From positions 124,001 to 188,000 of the forward strand of contig CAVRIA010000020.1 of the NCBI GenBank assembly GCA_963721115.1: DNA of 64,000 nt. Direction: 5' to 3'. Source of the DNA: CAVRIA01 sp963721115. GTDB taxonomy: Bacteria; Desulfobacterota; Binatia; HRBIN30; CADEER01. Every line of letters begins with the position of its first letter. Within the stretch, counting starts at the first letter, position 1. Positions 55,026-64,000 of this stretch are shown piece by piece. The notes below the pieces were generated by a model, which had not been told where the DNA came from, made no database searches, and saw only the letters and a list, made by a program, of their open reading frames with translations. The translations under genes and the position numbers were made by a program.

Positions 55026-57720
55026 GTGAGCATCCGACATCTCGATTCTCTCCTTCGCCCCGGCTCCATCGCCGTCATCGGTGCCTCCACCCGGCCCAAC
55101 AGCGTCGGCGCCACCGTGATCCACAACCTGCTGATGGGTGGATTCGCCGGCCCCGTAATGCCGGTGAACCCGAAATACCAGGCGGTGGCGGGTGTGCTCG
55201 CCTATCCCGACGTCGCCAGTCTGCCCGTCGCCCCGGATCTGGCGGTCATCTGCACGCCGCCCGCGACCGTTCCTCCCTTGATCGCCGAGCTCGGCCAGCG
55301 CGGAGCGAAGGCCGCCATCGTCCTCACCGCCGGCCTCGATAGCGGCGCGGCGTCCCTCCAGCAGCAGATGCTCGACGCGGCCCGCCCACACCTGCTGCGC
55401 GTCCTCGGTCCCAACTGCCTGGGCCTGCTGGTACCCGAGATCGGCCTCAACGCCAGCTTCGCGCACACCCACGCGGCGCCGGGGAAGCTCGCCTTCATCT
55501 CCCAGTCGGGGGCGCTGTGCACCGCCGTGCTGGACTGGGCGCGCGCCGCCGGGATCGGCTTCTCCCACTTCATCTCGCTCGGCAACGGCGCCGACGTCGA
55601 CTTCGGCGACCTGCTCGACTACCTCGGCAGCGAGCCGTCGACCCGCGCCATTCTGCTCTACATCGAGTCGATCCGCGGCGCCCGCAAGTTCATGTCCGCC
55701 GCCCGCGCCGCGGCGCGCAACAAGCCGCTGATTGCCATCAAGGCGGGGCGTTTCCCGGAGGGGGCGCGCGCGGCGACCTCCCACACCGGCGCCCTGGCGG
55801 GCGCCGACGACGTTTACGACGCCGCCCTGCGGCGCACCGGCATGCTGCGCGTCTTCCAGACCGACGACCTGTTCGACGCCGTCGAGACGCTGGCGCGCAC
55901 GCGTCCCCTGCGCGGCGACCGCCTCGCCATCCTCACCAACGGAGGCGGCCCGGGCGTGCTCGCCACCGACGCTCTGGTCGGGCGCGGCGGGCACCTGGCG
56001 GAGCTCGCCCCGGAGACGATCCTGGAGCTCGACGGGGTCCTCCCGGCGACCTGGTCGCGCGGCAATCCGGTCGACATCATCGGCGACGCACCGGGAAAGC
56101 GCTACGCCGACGCCTTGCAGATCATGCTCAAGGACCCCGGCGTCGACGCCGTCCTCGTCATGCACACGCCGACGGCCATCGCCTCCGGTGTCGACGCCGC
56201 CCGCGCCGTGATCGGCGTGGCGCGCCAGGCGCCGCGCAACGTCCTCACCAGCTGGCTCGGCGGCGAGAGCGCCGCTCACGCGCGGCAGCTGTTCGCCGAA
56301 GCCGGCCTGCCCAGCTACGACACCCCGGACAAGGCAACGCGCGCCTTCCTGCACCTGGTCGAGTACCGCCGCAACCAGGAGATGTTGATGGAGACCCCGG
56401 CCTCGGCGCCGGTCGACTTCAGTCCCGACATCGGCGCCGCACGGCGCATCGTCGAGGTCGCCCTGGGCGAGGAGCGCTCCCTGCTCAGCGAGCACGAGGC
56501 CAAGGAGGTGCTCGCCGCGTACGGGGTCCCGGTCGTCGAGACCCGGATCGCGGCAACGCCGGACGAGGCCGCGCGCATCGCCGAGGGCATCGGCTTCCCG
56601 GTCGCCCTCAAGATCCTCTCGCCGGACGTGACACACAAGAGCGACGTCGGCGGCGTGCGCCTCGACCTCGACACCGCCGACGCCGTCCGCGCCGCCGCCG
56701 AGGCGATGCGGGACCGCATCGGCCGCCTGGCGCCGCAGGCCAGCATCACCGGCTTTACGGTTCAGACCATGGTCCGCCGCCCCAATGCCCGCGAGCTCAT
56801 CGTCGGCGCCGCCACCGACCCCACCTTCGGGCCGATCGTCCTCTTCGGCCACGGCGGCACCGCGGTCGAGGCCATCGGCGATCGCTCGATCGGGCTGCCG
56901 CCTCTCAACCTGGCCCTGGCCCGCCACCTGATCGCCCGCACCCGCGTCGCCCGCCTCCTGCACGGCTATCGCGACCGGCCGGCGGCGGACCTGAACGCCG
57001 TCTCCCTCACCCTTCTCCAGGTCTCGCAGCTGATCGTCGACCTGCCGGAGGTCGTCGAGCTGGATATCAACCCGCTCTTCGCCGACGAGGACGGCGTGGT
57101 GGCGCTGGACGCGCGCATGAAAGTCGCGCGGGCGAGCGGCAGCGGCGCCGATCGCCTGGCGATCCGCCCCTACCCGCGCGAGCTGGAGGAGTGGGTGACC
57201 CTGCGCTCGGGCCGGCGCGTCCTGCTGCGTCCGATCCGTCCCGAGGACGAGCCGGCTCATCAGAGGTTTCACTCTCGCCTCACGCCGGAGGACATCCGCT
57301 TTCGATTCTTCGGTCTGGTGCGCAACCTGCCGCACTCGGAGATGGCCCGCTTCACGCAGATCGACTACGATCGCGCAGATGGCGTTCATCGCCACGGCGA
57401 CCGACGAGCACGGCGAGCCGGAGACGCTCGGCGTCGTGCGCACGGTCACCGACCCCGACAACGTCCACGCGGAGTTCGCCATCAACGTGCGCTCCGACCT
57501 GAAGGCTCAGGGGCTGGGCTTCCTGCTGCTCGACAAGATGATTCGCTACTGCCGCGGCCGCGGCACGGCGGAGATCGTCGGTCAGGTCCTCACCGACAAC
57601 CGCACCATGCTGCGTCTGACGCAGGGGCTCGGCTTCACCAGCCGCCTGCTGCCCGACAACGACGCCGTCGAGGTGACCCTGTCGCTGCGCCACGGCGAGC
57701 CGCTCGGCAGAGAAGGGTAG
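55026..57720 (+). CDS. Pat-like protein: ADP-forming acyl-CoA synthetase domains fused to a GNAT acetyltransferase, with one frameshift
   Basis: Domain order is CoA-binding (SIAVIGASTRPNSVGATVIH), ligase-CoA (AFISQSGALCTAVLDW; SHTGALAG), ATP-grasp (PVALKILSPDVTHKSDVGGV) and GNAT (VRSDLKAQGLGFLLLDKMIR). This is the order of Pat/YfiQ, which acetylates Acs and other proteins. The reading frame breaks near 57376: IDYDR must jump by one base to reach MAFIATATDEHGEPETLGVV. One extra C in CGCGCAG explains it and agrees with a length that is one base over a multiple of three. The His in the phosphate-carrier role was not found by eye. It starts with GTG 55026. Confidence 0.88.
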
Positions 57721-57723
57721 GAA

Positions 57724-57750
57724 CAGGTTGTTGGTTGTTGGGTTGTTGCG
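57724..57750. repeat. Short GTTGTTGG word repeat, one arm
   Basis: CAGGTTGTTGGTTGTTGGGT is followed by TGTTGCGG; no complementary arm is present nearby. It is the same word as at 25.5 and 48.9 kb. Confidence 0.65.
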
Positions 57751-57797
57751 GTGTTAGGGGTACGGCCCGACAGCGAGTCTGGAACGGAGGAACAGCG

Positions 57798-58709
57798 ATG
57801 TCGATGCAAGAGCTCGAGATGGTCGTCTCCCTGCTGCGCGCCCGGCAGACGGGGCAAACGCCCAGCCTGGAGGAGATGCGCGCCGGTGCCGAAGCGATCT
57901 CCGACGTCTTCGCGCTGCCCGCCGACGTGCAGGTCGAGCCGGTCGACGCCTCCGGCGTCGGAGCGGAATGGGTGGCGGCGCCCGGCGCCGAGGACGGTCG
58001 AACCATCCTCTACCTGCACGGCGGCGGCTACGTGATCTGCTCGATCAACACGCACCGCGAGCTCGCGTCGCGCCTGTCGCGATCCGCCGCGGCACGCGTC
58101 CTCAACGTCGACTACCGCTTGGCCCCCGAGCATCCCCACCCGGCCGCGGTGGAGGACGCCGTGACCGCCTATCGCTGGCTCCTCGCCCGGGGGACGGATC
58201 CGTCCGGCATCGCGATCGGCGGCGATTCCGCCGGCGGCGGCCTGACCGTGGCCACGCTGGTGGCCCTGCGCGACGCCGGCGAGCCGCTGCCCGCGGCCGG
58301 GTTCTGCCTGTCGCCCTGGGTCGATCTCGAAGGGCTCGGGGAGTCGATGCACAGCAAGGCGGACGTCGATCCGATGGTGCAGCGCCAGCACCTGCTGGAG
58401 ATGGCGAGCCTCTACCTCGGCGGCGCGGACCCGCGCACGCCCCTGGCCGCGCCGCTGCACGCCGACCTCGCCGGGCTGCCGCCGCTGTTGATCCAGGTCG
58501 GCACCGCCGAGACGCTGCTCGACGACGCCACCCGCCTGGCGGAGAAGGCGCGCGCCGAGGGCGTCGACGTCCAACTCGAGCCCTGGGAGGGCATGATCCA
58601 CGTCTGGCAGATCTTCGCACCGCTCCTCGAAGAGGCACGCCAGGCAATCGATCGCATCGGCGACTTCGTTCGCGGCCGGACGCCGCTGTCCTCCGCCGCG
58701 GCTCGCTGA
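57798..58709 (+). CDS. HSL-family alpha/beta hydrolase (esterase/lipase)
   Basis: A 303-residue cytoplasmic esterase of the hormone-sensitive lipase type. LYLHGGGYVICSINTHRELA carries the HGGG oxyanion hole, and GIAIGGDSAGGGLTVATLVA holds the catalytic Ser in GDSAGG. The acid and His appear near the C-terminus (IQVGTAETLLDDATRLA and WEGMIHVWQIF). Substrates are short-chain esters in the family. ATG 57798 follows GGAACGGAGG. Confidence 0.93.
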   Translation: MSMQELEMVVSLLRARQTGQTPSLEEMRAGAEAISDVFALPADVQVEPVDASGVGAEWVAAPGAEDGRTILYLHGGGYVICSINTHRELASRLSRSAAARVLNVDYRLAPEHPHPAAVEDAVTAYRWLLARGTDPSGIAIGGDSAGGGLTVATLVALRDAGEPLPAAGFCLSPWVDLEGLGESMHSKADVDPMVQRQHLLEMASLYLGGADPRTPLAAPLHADLAGLPPLLIQVGTAETLLDDATRLAEKARAEGVDVQLEPWEGMIHVWQIFAPLLEEARQAIDRIGDFVRGRTPLSSAAAR

Positions 58710-58738
58710 AGGGCGCCGAGCCGGGCGACCCGAGGCCC

Positions 58739-59821
58739 ATGGACGATCTCCAGATCGCCTGCGCCTGCGCCGCGACCGGCGTCCGCGCCGGACGCGCCAT
58801 CCGCGCCGCCCTGCAGGCGCTGCCTCCCTCGCAGCGCGCCACGCCGAGCGCCTCGCCGCTCAAGCCCGTGGTGCGCGAGCTGGCGCGCTACGTCGATCAT
58901 CTCGGCGACACCATCGGCATCGAGCACCTCGAGCAGCTCTCGCGCCGCGTCGGCCTGCGCGTCGACCTCGTCGTCGACCCCAAGAGCGGCACCGTCCAGT
59001 CGATCGGCTCGTCGGGCGGCGACCGGCGCGCGATCTTCGCCTACATGGACGCCGTCGACGGCACCATCAAGATCGGCGGGCTGGGCAACGACCTGCCCCG
59101 CCGGCGGCTGCGCGTGGTGAACGACGGCGGCTGGGCGGCGGCACTGGCGTTCACCCTCCCCACCGCCTCCCCTCTCGACGAGCTCCGCGTCGGCGACTTC
59201 ACCGTCGCCGCCGTCGTCGACGGCAATCCGCCGCGCTACCGCGCCTACCCGTCCGAGCTGGCGGTCGTCCCCGGCGCCACCGGCTCGGTGACTTACGATG
59301 TCGCCGACGCCGCCGACTGGGACGGCGGCCCTCCGCCCGGCCGGCGCGTCTTCACCAGCACCAACACCAACCTGGCGCAGTCGATGGTCTACCTCGACTC
59401 CTTCCAGGCCTTCGACCGCGAGACCCGCCAGCCCGGAGACGAGGAGCTGGTCGTCGAGCTCTATCGCCTGCTCATCAACCGCCACGAGGGAGGCGCCTTC
59501 GACGTCCTGCGCCAGTACGCCAATCTCAGCGCCCTGCAGCGCGTCCTGCTCGGCTGGCGCGACGGCGAGGAGTGGATCGAGTCGCAGGGCGGCGGCTTCG
59601 TCGTCGTCAACGAGAACATGTTCAACCTCGTCCCCGCCGCCGCGGTCGTCGCCGGCGCCGGCGGGCGCTCCGTCGACTTCGACGGCCGCCCTCTCGGCGA
59701 GCGCCGCCTGCGGGACGACCGCACCAGCATCGTCCACGCCGCCAACGACGACATGGCGCGCGCCCTGCTGGCGATCGTCGATCAGGCGCGCCGCCGCGTG
59801 CGGGAGCGAGAAGGAGCGTAG
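58739..59821 (+). CDS. Inositol monophosphatase superfamily-like protein, divergent
   Basis: A 360-residue protein. The best clue is RAIFAYMDAVDGTIKIGG, where D-x-x-D-G-T is the metal-binding motif of the IMPase/FBPase fold. The C-terminal TSIVHAANDDMARALLAIVD fits the fold's last helix. The other usual Asp and Glu sites are not obvious and the middle is much longer than in IMPase (about 260 residues). I treat the family as likely and activity as open. It starts 29 bases after the esterase stop, with no clear ribosome site. Confidence 0.55.
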   Translation: MDDLQIACACAATGVRAGRAIRAALQALPPSQRATPSASPLKPVVRELARYVDHLGDTIGIEHLEQLSRRVGLRVDLVVDPKSGTVQSIGSSGGDRRAIFAYMDAVDGTIKIGGLGNDLPRRRLRVVNDGGWAAALAFTLPTASPLDELRVGDFTVAAVVDGNPPRYRAYPSELAVVPGATGSVTYDVADAADWDGGPPPGRRVFTSTNTNLAQSMVYLDSFQAFDRETRQPGDEELVVELYRLLINRHEGGAFDVLRQYANLSALQRVLLGWRDGEEWIESQGGGFVVVNENMFNLVPAAAVVAGAGGRSVDFDGRPLGERRLRDDRTSIVHAANDDMARALLAIVDQARRRVREREGA

Positions 59822-60086
59822 GGCGAAAGGTCTTCTACGCGGGCAGTCGCGGGGAGGTCAGCGGCCCCCTGGGCCGCTGCGCAGGCCGGAGGCCTGCACC
59901 ACAACAGGACTGCGACCTGAGATCGGCCAAGGTGCATTGCTGTTGCTGTCATCATTGTGGTGCGGGCGTCCGCGCCTGCACAGGGGTTGGGTCGCGGGGC
60001 GCCCCCAGAATAGGACCGCGACCCGGACATCGGGTCGTCTTCGGACCACGGCGGGCTGGTGACGACTTCATGGTCGTTCAACTCCC
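59822..60086. repeat. Spacer made of GC-rich hairpins
   Basis: Between convergent genes lie several inverted repeats: GCGGCCC-CCT-GGGCCGC near 59862, GCAGGCC-GGA-GGCCTGC near 59881, and pairs built from AGGACTGCGAC and GTCGCGG-type words (59912-60025). GGCCGGAGGCCTGCACCAC is a common dispersed repeat of GC-rich bacteria. No gene is seen. Confidence 0.6.
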
Positions 60087-61009
60087 TCACCTCGCCGCGC
60101 CCGCGTCGAGACACGACAGCAGGGCGTGCAGCGTGCGGTGGATCGGAGCATCGACGGAGGCGCGCGCGGCGGCGCGCACGACGGCGCCGTTCAGCGCGTC
60201 GTGCTCGAGGCGCTTGCCCCGTTCGAGGTCCTGCAACATCGACGTGCGCAGGTCGGCCAGCTCGGCCAGGCTGCGCTCGATCTCCGGCTCGATGCGGGCG
60301 GGATCGAGCGCCACCCCGTTCGCCCGCGCCACCGCCGTCACCTCTCGCATCGCCGCGTCGATCAGGGCGCGGCCGTCCGGCTTGCGCAGCACCTCCCCGA
60401 CCGTGGCCCGTGCGATGGCCGTCACCGCGTTGAAGGCGGCGTTCCACATCAGCTTGTCCCAGAGCAACACCTCGACGTGTCGTGACAGGTGCGTCGCGAT
60501 GCCGGCGCCGCGCAACAGAACCTCGAGGCGCCGCGCGCGTTCGCTGACGGCCCCGTCGAGCTCTCCGAAGAGGATGCGCCCGCCCGAGACATGGCGGACG
60601 ACGCCTGGGAGCCACCAGCTCCGCGCCGATGTGCGTCAATCCGGCCATCGGCGGAGGGCCGCCGAGCTCTCGCTGCAGGATCGCCTCGTTCTCGACTCCG
60701 TTCTGCAGCGACAGCACGATCGTCTGCGCGTCCGCGACCCGGCGCAGCTGCGCGGCGACCACGGCGGTGTCGTAGGACTTCACGCACACCAGGACGACGT
60801 CGCAGCGTCCCGCCTCCGCGACGGCGCCGACGGTGTGCACCGGCACCACCCGGAAGTCGCCGTCGATGCTCTCGACGCGCAGCCCGGTGCTCGCGCAGGG
60901 CCGCCAGGTTCGCCCCGCGCGCCGCGAAGATGACGTCCTCTCCGGCCGCGGCGAGCTTGGCGCCGAAGTAGCCGCCCACCGCCCCCGCACCGATCACGAG
61001 AATCTTCAC
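60087..61009 (-). CDS. panE: 2-dehydropantoate 2-reductase-like protein, two frameshifts
   Basis: PanE/ApbA reduces ketopantoate in pantothenate synthesis. The N-terminal Rossmann fold KILVIGAGAVGGYFGAKLAA is in one frame, ESIDGDFRVVPVHTVGAVAE through VVLVCVKSYDTAVV and LSLQNGVENE in a second, and the C-terminal domain (VEVLLWDKLMWNAAFNAVTA with the catalytic Lys) in a third. An extra C near 60885 (GAGCACCGGG) and another near 60612 (GCTCCCAGG) explain both shifts; the corrected length is about 306 residues, normal for PanE. GTG 61009 is the start. Confidence 0.82.
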
Positions 61010-61242
61010 CGCCGCCCTCCCCGGCCTGCTCTTTGGGCAACAATCCTCATCGCGATTTCCCATTTTGATTGCACTTTTCCGCCAATGCCAGCGCAACCCG
61101 GGTACCTTCCGCCGCGCCTCGAGTCACACGCCCCCCGGCGGCCTTTGCGGCTCGCCCCTGGTCTCACGAGAATCGGTTCGCGCGCTGTCCCGCACGCCGG
61201 CGGGCTGCTAGTCTGCGGCGCGTGCGACAGGAGGTCGGACGG

Positions 61243-61944
61243 ATGTGGAGGATCGGGTGGCTTGCGGCGGTGTTGGCGCTCGGCGTGGCGCTTCGATGCG
61301 GCTCGGCGACAGCTCAGTGCGTCGGGGACTGCAACCGCGACGGCGTGGTGACGATCAACGAGGTCATCACCGGGGTGAACATCGGCCTCGGGCTGGCGCC
61401 GGTCGCCCTCTGCCCGGAGGCCGACGGCAACGGCAACGGCGAAGTGAGCATCGACGAGGTGATCACCGCGGTGAACAACGGTCTGGCGGCATGTCCGGCG
61501 ACGCCGACGCCGACCCAAACGTTCCCCCGGCTGCCGACCCGTACGCCCACCGAGGAAACGACCCACACCCCGACCGCGACGGTGACCCCGAGCCGGACTG
61601 TCACTCCCACCGGCACGCCCGATCCGCGGGCGACCATCGTCTGGACCCTCACGGACGCCTGCGACGACGCGCGCGGCATTCAGTTTCGTATCTTCCAGGA
61701 AGACGGGCGGGTGTTCCCGAGCGCAGGCAGCGTGTACGAGACGGGAGTCTCGGGCACCGCCACGGTGGCGATCCGGTGCACGCGCGACAACATCGTGTGC
61801 TACGGCGCGACACAAGACCCGATTCCCCCGCCGCCGTCGACGCCGTTCTCGTGGGGTGTCGGCATCGACAACGAGTTCCGGTGCGCCGACTGCTGCGCCG
61901 AGTGCGACGACGTCCACATCGCGCGCGTGCTGCGCTGTGGCTGA
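61243..61944 (+). CDS. Exported protein with dockerin-like calcium repeats and Thr-Pro linker
   Basis: A 233-residue exported protein. After a signal peptide (WRIGWLAAVLALGVALRCGS) come two EF-hand-like dockerin type I repeats: CVGDCNRDGVVTINEVITGV and EADGNGNGEVSIDEVITAVN. A 50-residue Thr/Pro linker (TPTATVTPSRTVTPTGTP) follows, then a Cys-rich C-terminal domain (DACDDARG ... CADCCAECDDVHIARVLRC) of unknown role. The two repeats could bind calcium and a cohesin-like partner. AGGAGGTCGG precedes ATG 61243. Confidence 0.85.
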   Translation: MWRIGWLAAVLALGVALRCGSATAQCVGDCNRDGVVTINEVITGVNIGLGLAPVALCPEADGNGNGEVSIDEVITAVNNGLAACPATPTPTQTFPRLPTRTPTEETTHTPTATVTPSRTVTPTGTPDPRATIVWTLTDACDDARGIQFRIFQEDGRVFPSAGSVYETGVSGTATVAIRCTRDNIVCYGATQDPIPPPPSTPFSWGVGIDNEFRCADCCAECDDVHIARVLRCG

Positions 61945-61966
61945 AGAGCCTTCGCGACGATCGAAT

Positions 61967-62022
61967 GGGAGGGCGAGCCATTTGGCCTGCGCAGCGAGGC
62001 TCGGCAGGAGCCTCGCCCTCCC
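61967..62022 (+). terminator. Inverted repeats after the dockerin-like gene
   Basis: GGGAGGGCGAG (61967-61977) and CTCGCCCTCCC (62012-62022) pair perfectly. An alternative inner stem GCGAGGCTC/GAGCCTCGC (9 bp) lies inside. It ends 22-78 bases after the stop codon. There is no T tract, so its role as a terminator is probable, not certain. The word is a common dispersed repeat. Confidence 0.5.
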
Positions 62023-62076
62023 CGTTCGCACCACCCGGTCCGTGAGTCCGATTGTGAGACACCACGCTCCCAGCCG

Positions 62077-62198
62077 CCGTTGAAAAACCCCACCCCATGC
62101 TTCGACAAGCTCAGCATGAGCGGATCCCCTCCTTGATTCACAACGACTTTTTCCGCTCGTCCTGAGCTTGTCGAAGGGCGTCCGGGCTTTTTCAACGG
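62077..62198. repeat. 122-bp inverted-repeat element, copy 2
   Basis: Ends CCGTTGAAAAA (62077-62087) and TTTTTCAACGG (62188-62198) are perfect 11-bp inverted repeats. The interior carries CTTCGACAAGCTCAGCATGA and CCTGAGCTTGTCGAAGG. Reverse-complemented, it aligns over its full length with copy 1 at 14875-14998. Confidence 0.75.
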
Positions 62199-62256
62199 GC
62201 TCCTCGGCGAAGCCGATCGGCTTTCACCTCGACTCCCTGGCATTGGCGCTCGGCCT

Positions 62257-63128
62257 TCACGACAGCGCGGCGAGCCACGCGCCGGCGACGACGAGACCGG
62301 TGGCGAAGAGCAGCGCTCTCTGAACCGCGACGCCCGGGGGACGCCGCAACCCGGCCGCGGCGGCAGCGCCGAGCACGGCGCCGACCCAGAAGCCGAAGAG
62401 ATGGGCGATGACGTCCGCCTCCGGGCTGGCGCCGAGAAAGGCGAGCAGGCCGAGTGCCGCGCCGATCGGCGCCCAGGCGCGCCAGCCGGCGACACGACCG
62501 CGCCGCAGGCGCGTCACCTGCATGGCGCCGAGCAGGCCGCAGGCGCCGAACACGGCCGTGGAGGCGCCGATGCCGATGTGGCCCGGCCCGCGCAGGAAGG
62601 CGTTGAGCAGGTTCCCCCCGCCCCCGACAGGAGAATCAGGAAGAGGCCGAGGCCGGGGCCGAGGGCGCGGCAGACGGCGGTCCCGAAGATGGCGAGGGCG
62701 ACGGCGTTGCCGGTGACGTGGGCGATGTTGGCGTGCAGAGTGAGCGCGGTGACCACGCGCCAGACCTCGCCGCTCAGGATGCGCCGGGCGGAGGCGCTGC
62801 CGGCCTCGAGCCACGGAGAGGACATCGATTCGGGCCCGGCGATGCCGTAGAAGACGAACAGGAGCCCGGCGGCGGCGAGGCCGGCGAAGGTCGGGCCGTA
62901 CTCGGGGGGCTCGGGCGGAGCGGGCCCGGGAGGGCGGTTCTCCCGCTCGTAGGCGTCGATCGCGCGGGCGGCGCGAACGACGTCGCCGGCCGGCACCACG
63001 ACCACCCAGGCGGCATCGACCCTGTCGAGACGTGCGGGAATGCCGGCGGACGCCAGCACCAGCGCCCAGTCGTCCGCCTGCCGCCGGTCGCCGGTGACGC
63101 GCAGCGTCTTCTCGGTGTCGTCGCTCAT
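62257..63128 (-). CDS. Rhomboid family intramembrane serine protease, one frameshift
   Basis: A soluble N-terminal part (about 80 residues, starting MSDDTEKTLRV) precedes six or so membrane helices. LTLHANIAHVTGNAVAL has the HxxxN-type motif, GIGASTAVFGACG the catalytic Ser in GxSxxxFG, and IAHLFGFWVGAVLG the catalytic His. The frame breaks in a poly-G/C run near 62625: GAGG must jump to GNLLNAFL. One missing G restores a 290-residue protein. Active-site residues are intact. Confidence 0.82.
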
Positions 63129-63159
63129 CCGAGGACAGCCTAGGCAAGAGGCGAACAAC

Positions 63160-63246
63160 ACTCCAGCACGTCAGCACGCAGCACGTCCACACGTCCGCAC
63201 GTCGCACGTCACACGTCAACACGTCCAGCACGCCACACGTCCACAC
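63160..63246. repeat. CACGTC word repeat, one arm
   Basis: CAGCACGTCAGCACGCAGCA and CGTCCACACGTCCGCACGTC units repeat over about 85 bp without a complementary arm. It uses the same word as the spacer at 45.3 kb and lies between two divergent genes. Confidence 0.75.
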
Positions 63247-63291
63247 TCTTCACCCCTTGACCAGCTCGACGGCGCCGCGGCAAATGACGCC

Positions 63292-63984
63292 ATGGTCAAG
63301 CTCTTCTTTCTCTGCCGCCGGCGGCCGGACATCTCGCACGATCGCTACGCCCACCTGCTGCTCGACGAGCACGTGCCGGTCGCCCTCCGCCACCACCCGG
63401 CGATGCGCAAGTACGTCGTGAACATCGTCGAGCAGAGCCCGGACGGCGCGCTGCCGCTCGACAGCTTCGGCGAGCTCTCCTTCGCCAGCCTCGACGACTT
63501 CCGGCATCGACTGTACGACTCCCCCGAAGGCGAAGGCATCGTGCACCGCGACGTCGCCCGCTTCATGGGGGGCGCCGACGCCTATGCCGCCACCGAGCAC
63601 GTGCACAAGGCGGAGCAGACGCCTTCGCCGCTCGGCACGCGCTCACCCGGGACCAAGCTCGTCTGCCCGCTGCGGCGCCGCGACGGCATGCCTCACAAGG
63701 ACTTCGTCGAGCATTGGCTGCATCGCCACGTGCCCCTGGCGCTGCGCCATCACACGGGACTCGTCAAGTATGTAACCAACGTCGTCGACGACCGCGTCTC
63801 GGACGGCGGTGAGGACTGGGACGGCTTCGCCGAGCTGCACCTGGGGGGCGACGGCGACTGGCGCGAGCAGCTCTTCCCGTCTGCCGAGGCGGAGCGCGTC
63901 ATCCGCGACGACATCGCCCGCTTCATCGGGCATACCTTCGCCTACCGCGTCGCGGAGTACGTGGAGAAAACAGTGATCAGTTAA
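63292..63984 (+). CDS. EthD-domain protein with two repeats
   Basis: A 230-residue protein made of two ferredoxin-like EthD units. The first has VKLFFLCRRRPDISHDRYAH and RHHPAMRKYVVNIVEQ; the second has TKLVCPLRRRDGMPHKDFVE and RHHTGLVKYVTNVVDD. EthD proteins act with P450 systems or as small cyclases and dehydratases. The function here is unknown. ATG 63292 lies 45 bases after the word repeat. Confidence 0.88.
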   Translation: MVKLFFLCRRRPDISHDRYAHLLLDEHVPVALRHHPAMRKYVVNIVEQSPDGALPLDSFGELSFASLDDFRHRLYDSPEGEGIVHRDVARFMGGADAYAATEHVHKAEQTPSPLGTRSPGTKLVCPLRRRDGMPHKDFVEHWLHRHVPLALRHHTGLVKYVTNVVDDRVSDGGEDWDGFAELHLGGDGDWREQLFPSAEAERVIRDDIARFIGHTFAYRVAEYVEKTVIS

Positions 63985-64000
63985 TAGGGATCAGTAGCCA

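Noticed and set aside
54975..57485. 836-codon minus-strand frame opposite the Pat-like gene
   Set aside because: The translation has no family resemblance and is rich in Gly/Arg/Val/Glu, typical of the antisense of a GC-rich gene.

Overview
This is a 64 kb piece of a GC-rich chromosome from a Gram-negative bacterium. Lipoprotein signals, a DUF3106/ECF-sigma operon, AlgH/YqgE, an M48-TPR periplasmic protease and an SdhCAB complex all point that way. Dockerin-like calcium repeats joined to Thr-Pro linkers, DUF4215-type Cys repeats on a beta-helix protein, a FAD-oxidoreductase/SelD fusion and frequent fatty-acid and aromatic-type enzymes (WS/DGAT, crotonase, amidohydrolase, EthD, SDR) suggest a deltaproteobacterial or Binatota-like lineage. 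That placement is inference; no rRNA or ribosomal protein marker lies in the window.

Layout. 1-6.2 kb: truncated nitrite/sulfite reductase, wax-ester synthase/DGAT, SDR, enoyl-CoA hydratase and a lipoprotein carrying two cytochrome c domains plus a rhodanese domain. 6.4-18 kb: an accessory zone next to the 3' end of a tRNA-Arg gene. It holds a lipoprotein gene with two broken copies of itself, three VapBC-like pairs, an orphan HTH antitoxin with a toxin remnant, remnants of thiolase, cyclase-ATPase, RelE and possibly IstB genes, and metabolic genes between them (pantothenate kinase-like, amidohydrolase, nitronate monooxygenase-like, SnoaL-like, VOC). 18-27.3 kb: cysS, a GxxExxY gene in its typical repeats, acs, cstA and a 5'-3' exonuclease. 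27.3-33.6 kb: FG-GAP surface protein, SRPBCC protein, sigma/anti-sigma/DUF3106 operon and a histone H1-like protein. 33.7-45 kb: FAD-SelD fusion, sodium symporter with DUF3311 partner, AmpG-like permease, def, algH, M48 protease, trmJ-like methylase, response regulator and sigma-54 activator. 45.5-49.9 kb: sdhCAB and an epimerase. 49.9-64 kb: FAD monooxygenase, CarH-like B12 photoreceptor regulator, beta-helix protein, Pat-like acyl-CoA synthetase/GNAT, HSL esterase, IMPase-like protein, panE, dockerin-like protein, rhomboid and EthD protein.

Coherent modules are few. SdhCAB feeds respiration. Acs and a Pat-like acetyltransferase are classic partners in acetate metabolism. The SSS permease and DUF3311 protein form a transporter unit. 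Sigma, anti-sigma and DUF3106 form a stress operon.

The most unusual signal is in the spacers. At least eleven intergenic regions consist of a short word repeated with variation, often followed by its reverse complement, so that each would fold into a long imperfect hairpin. The word differs between loci but recurs in sets (GTTGTTGG, GGCTGAGG, CACGTC, GGGGTTA, CCGGTGAG, TTCGTGGTTGCATTC). Several genes end inside such repeats. Two 122-124 bp inverted-repeat elements, a 152 bp palindrome and a 151 bp element that supplies the C-terminus of the WS/DGAT add to a large repeat load. Single-base frameshifts in SelD, Pat-like, PanE and rhomboid genes sit mostly in G/C runs and may be sequencing errors.
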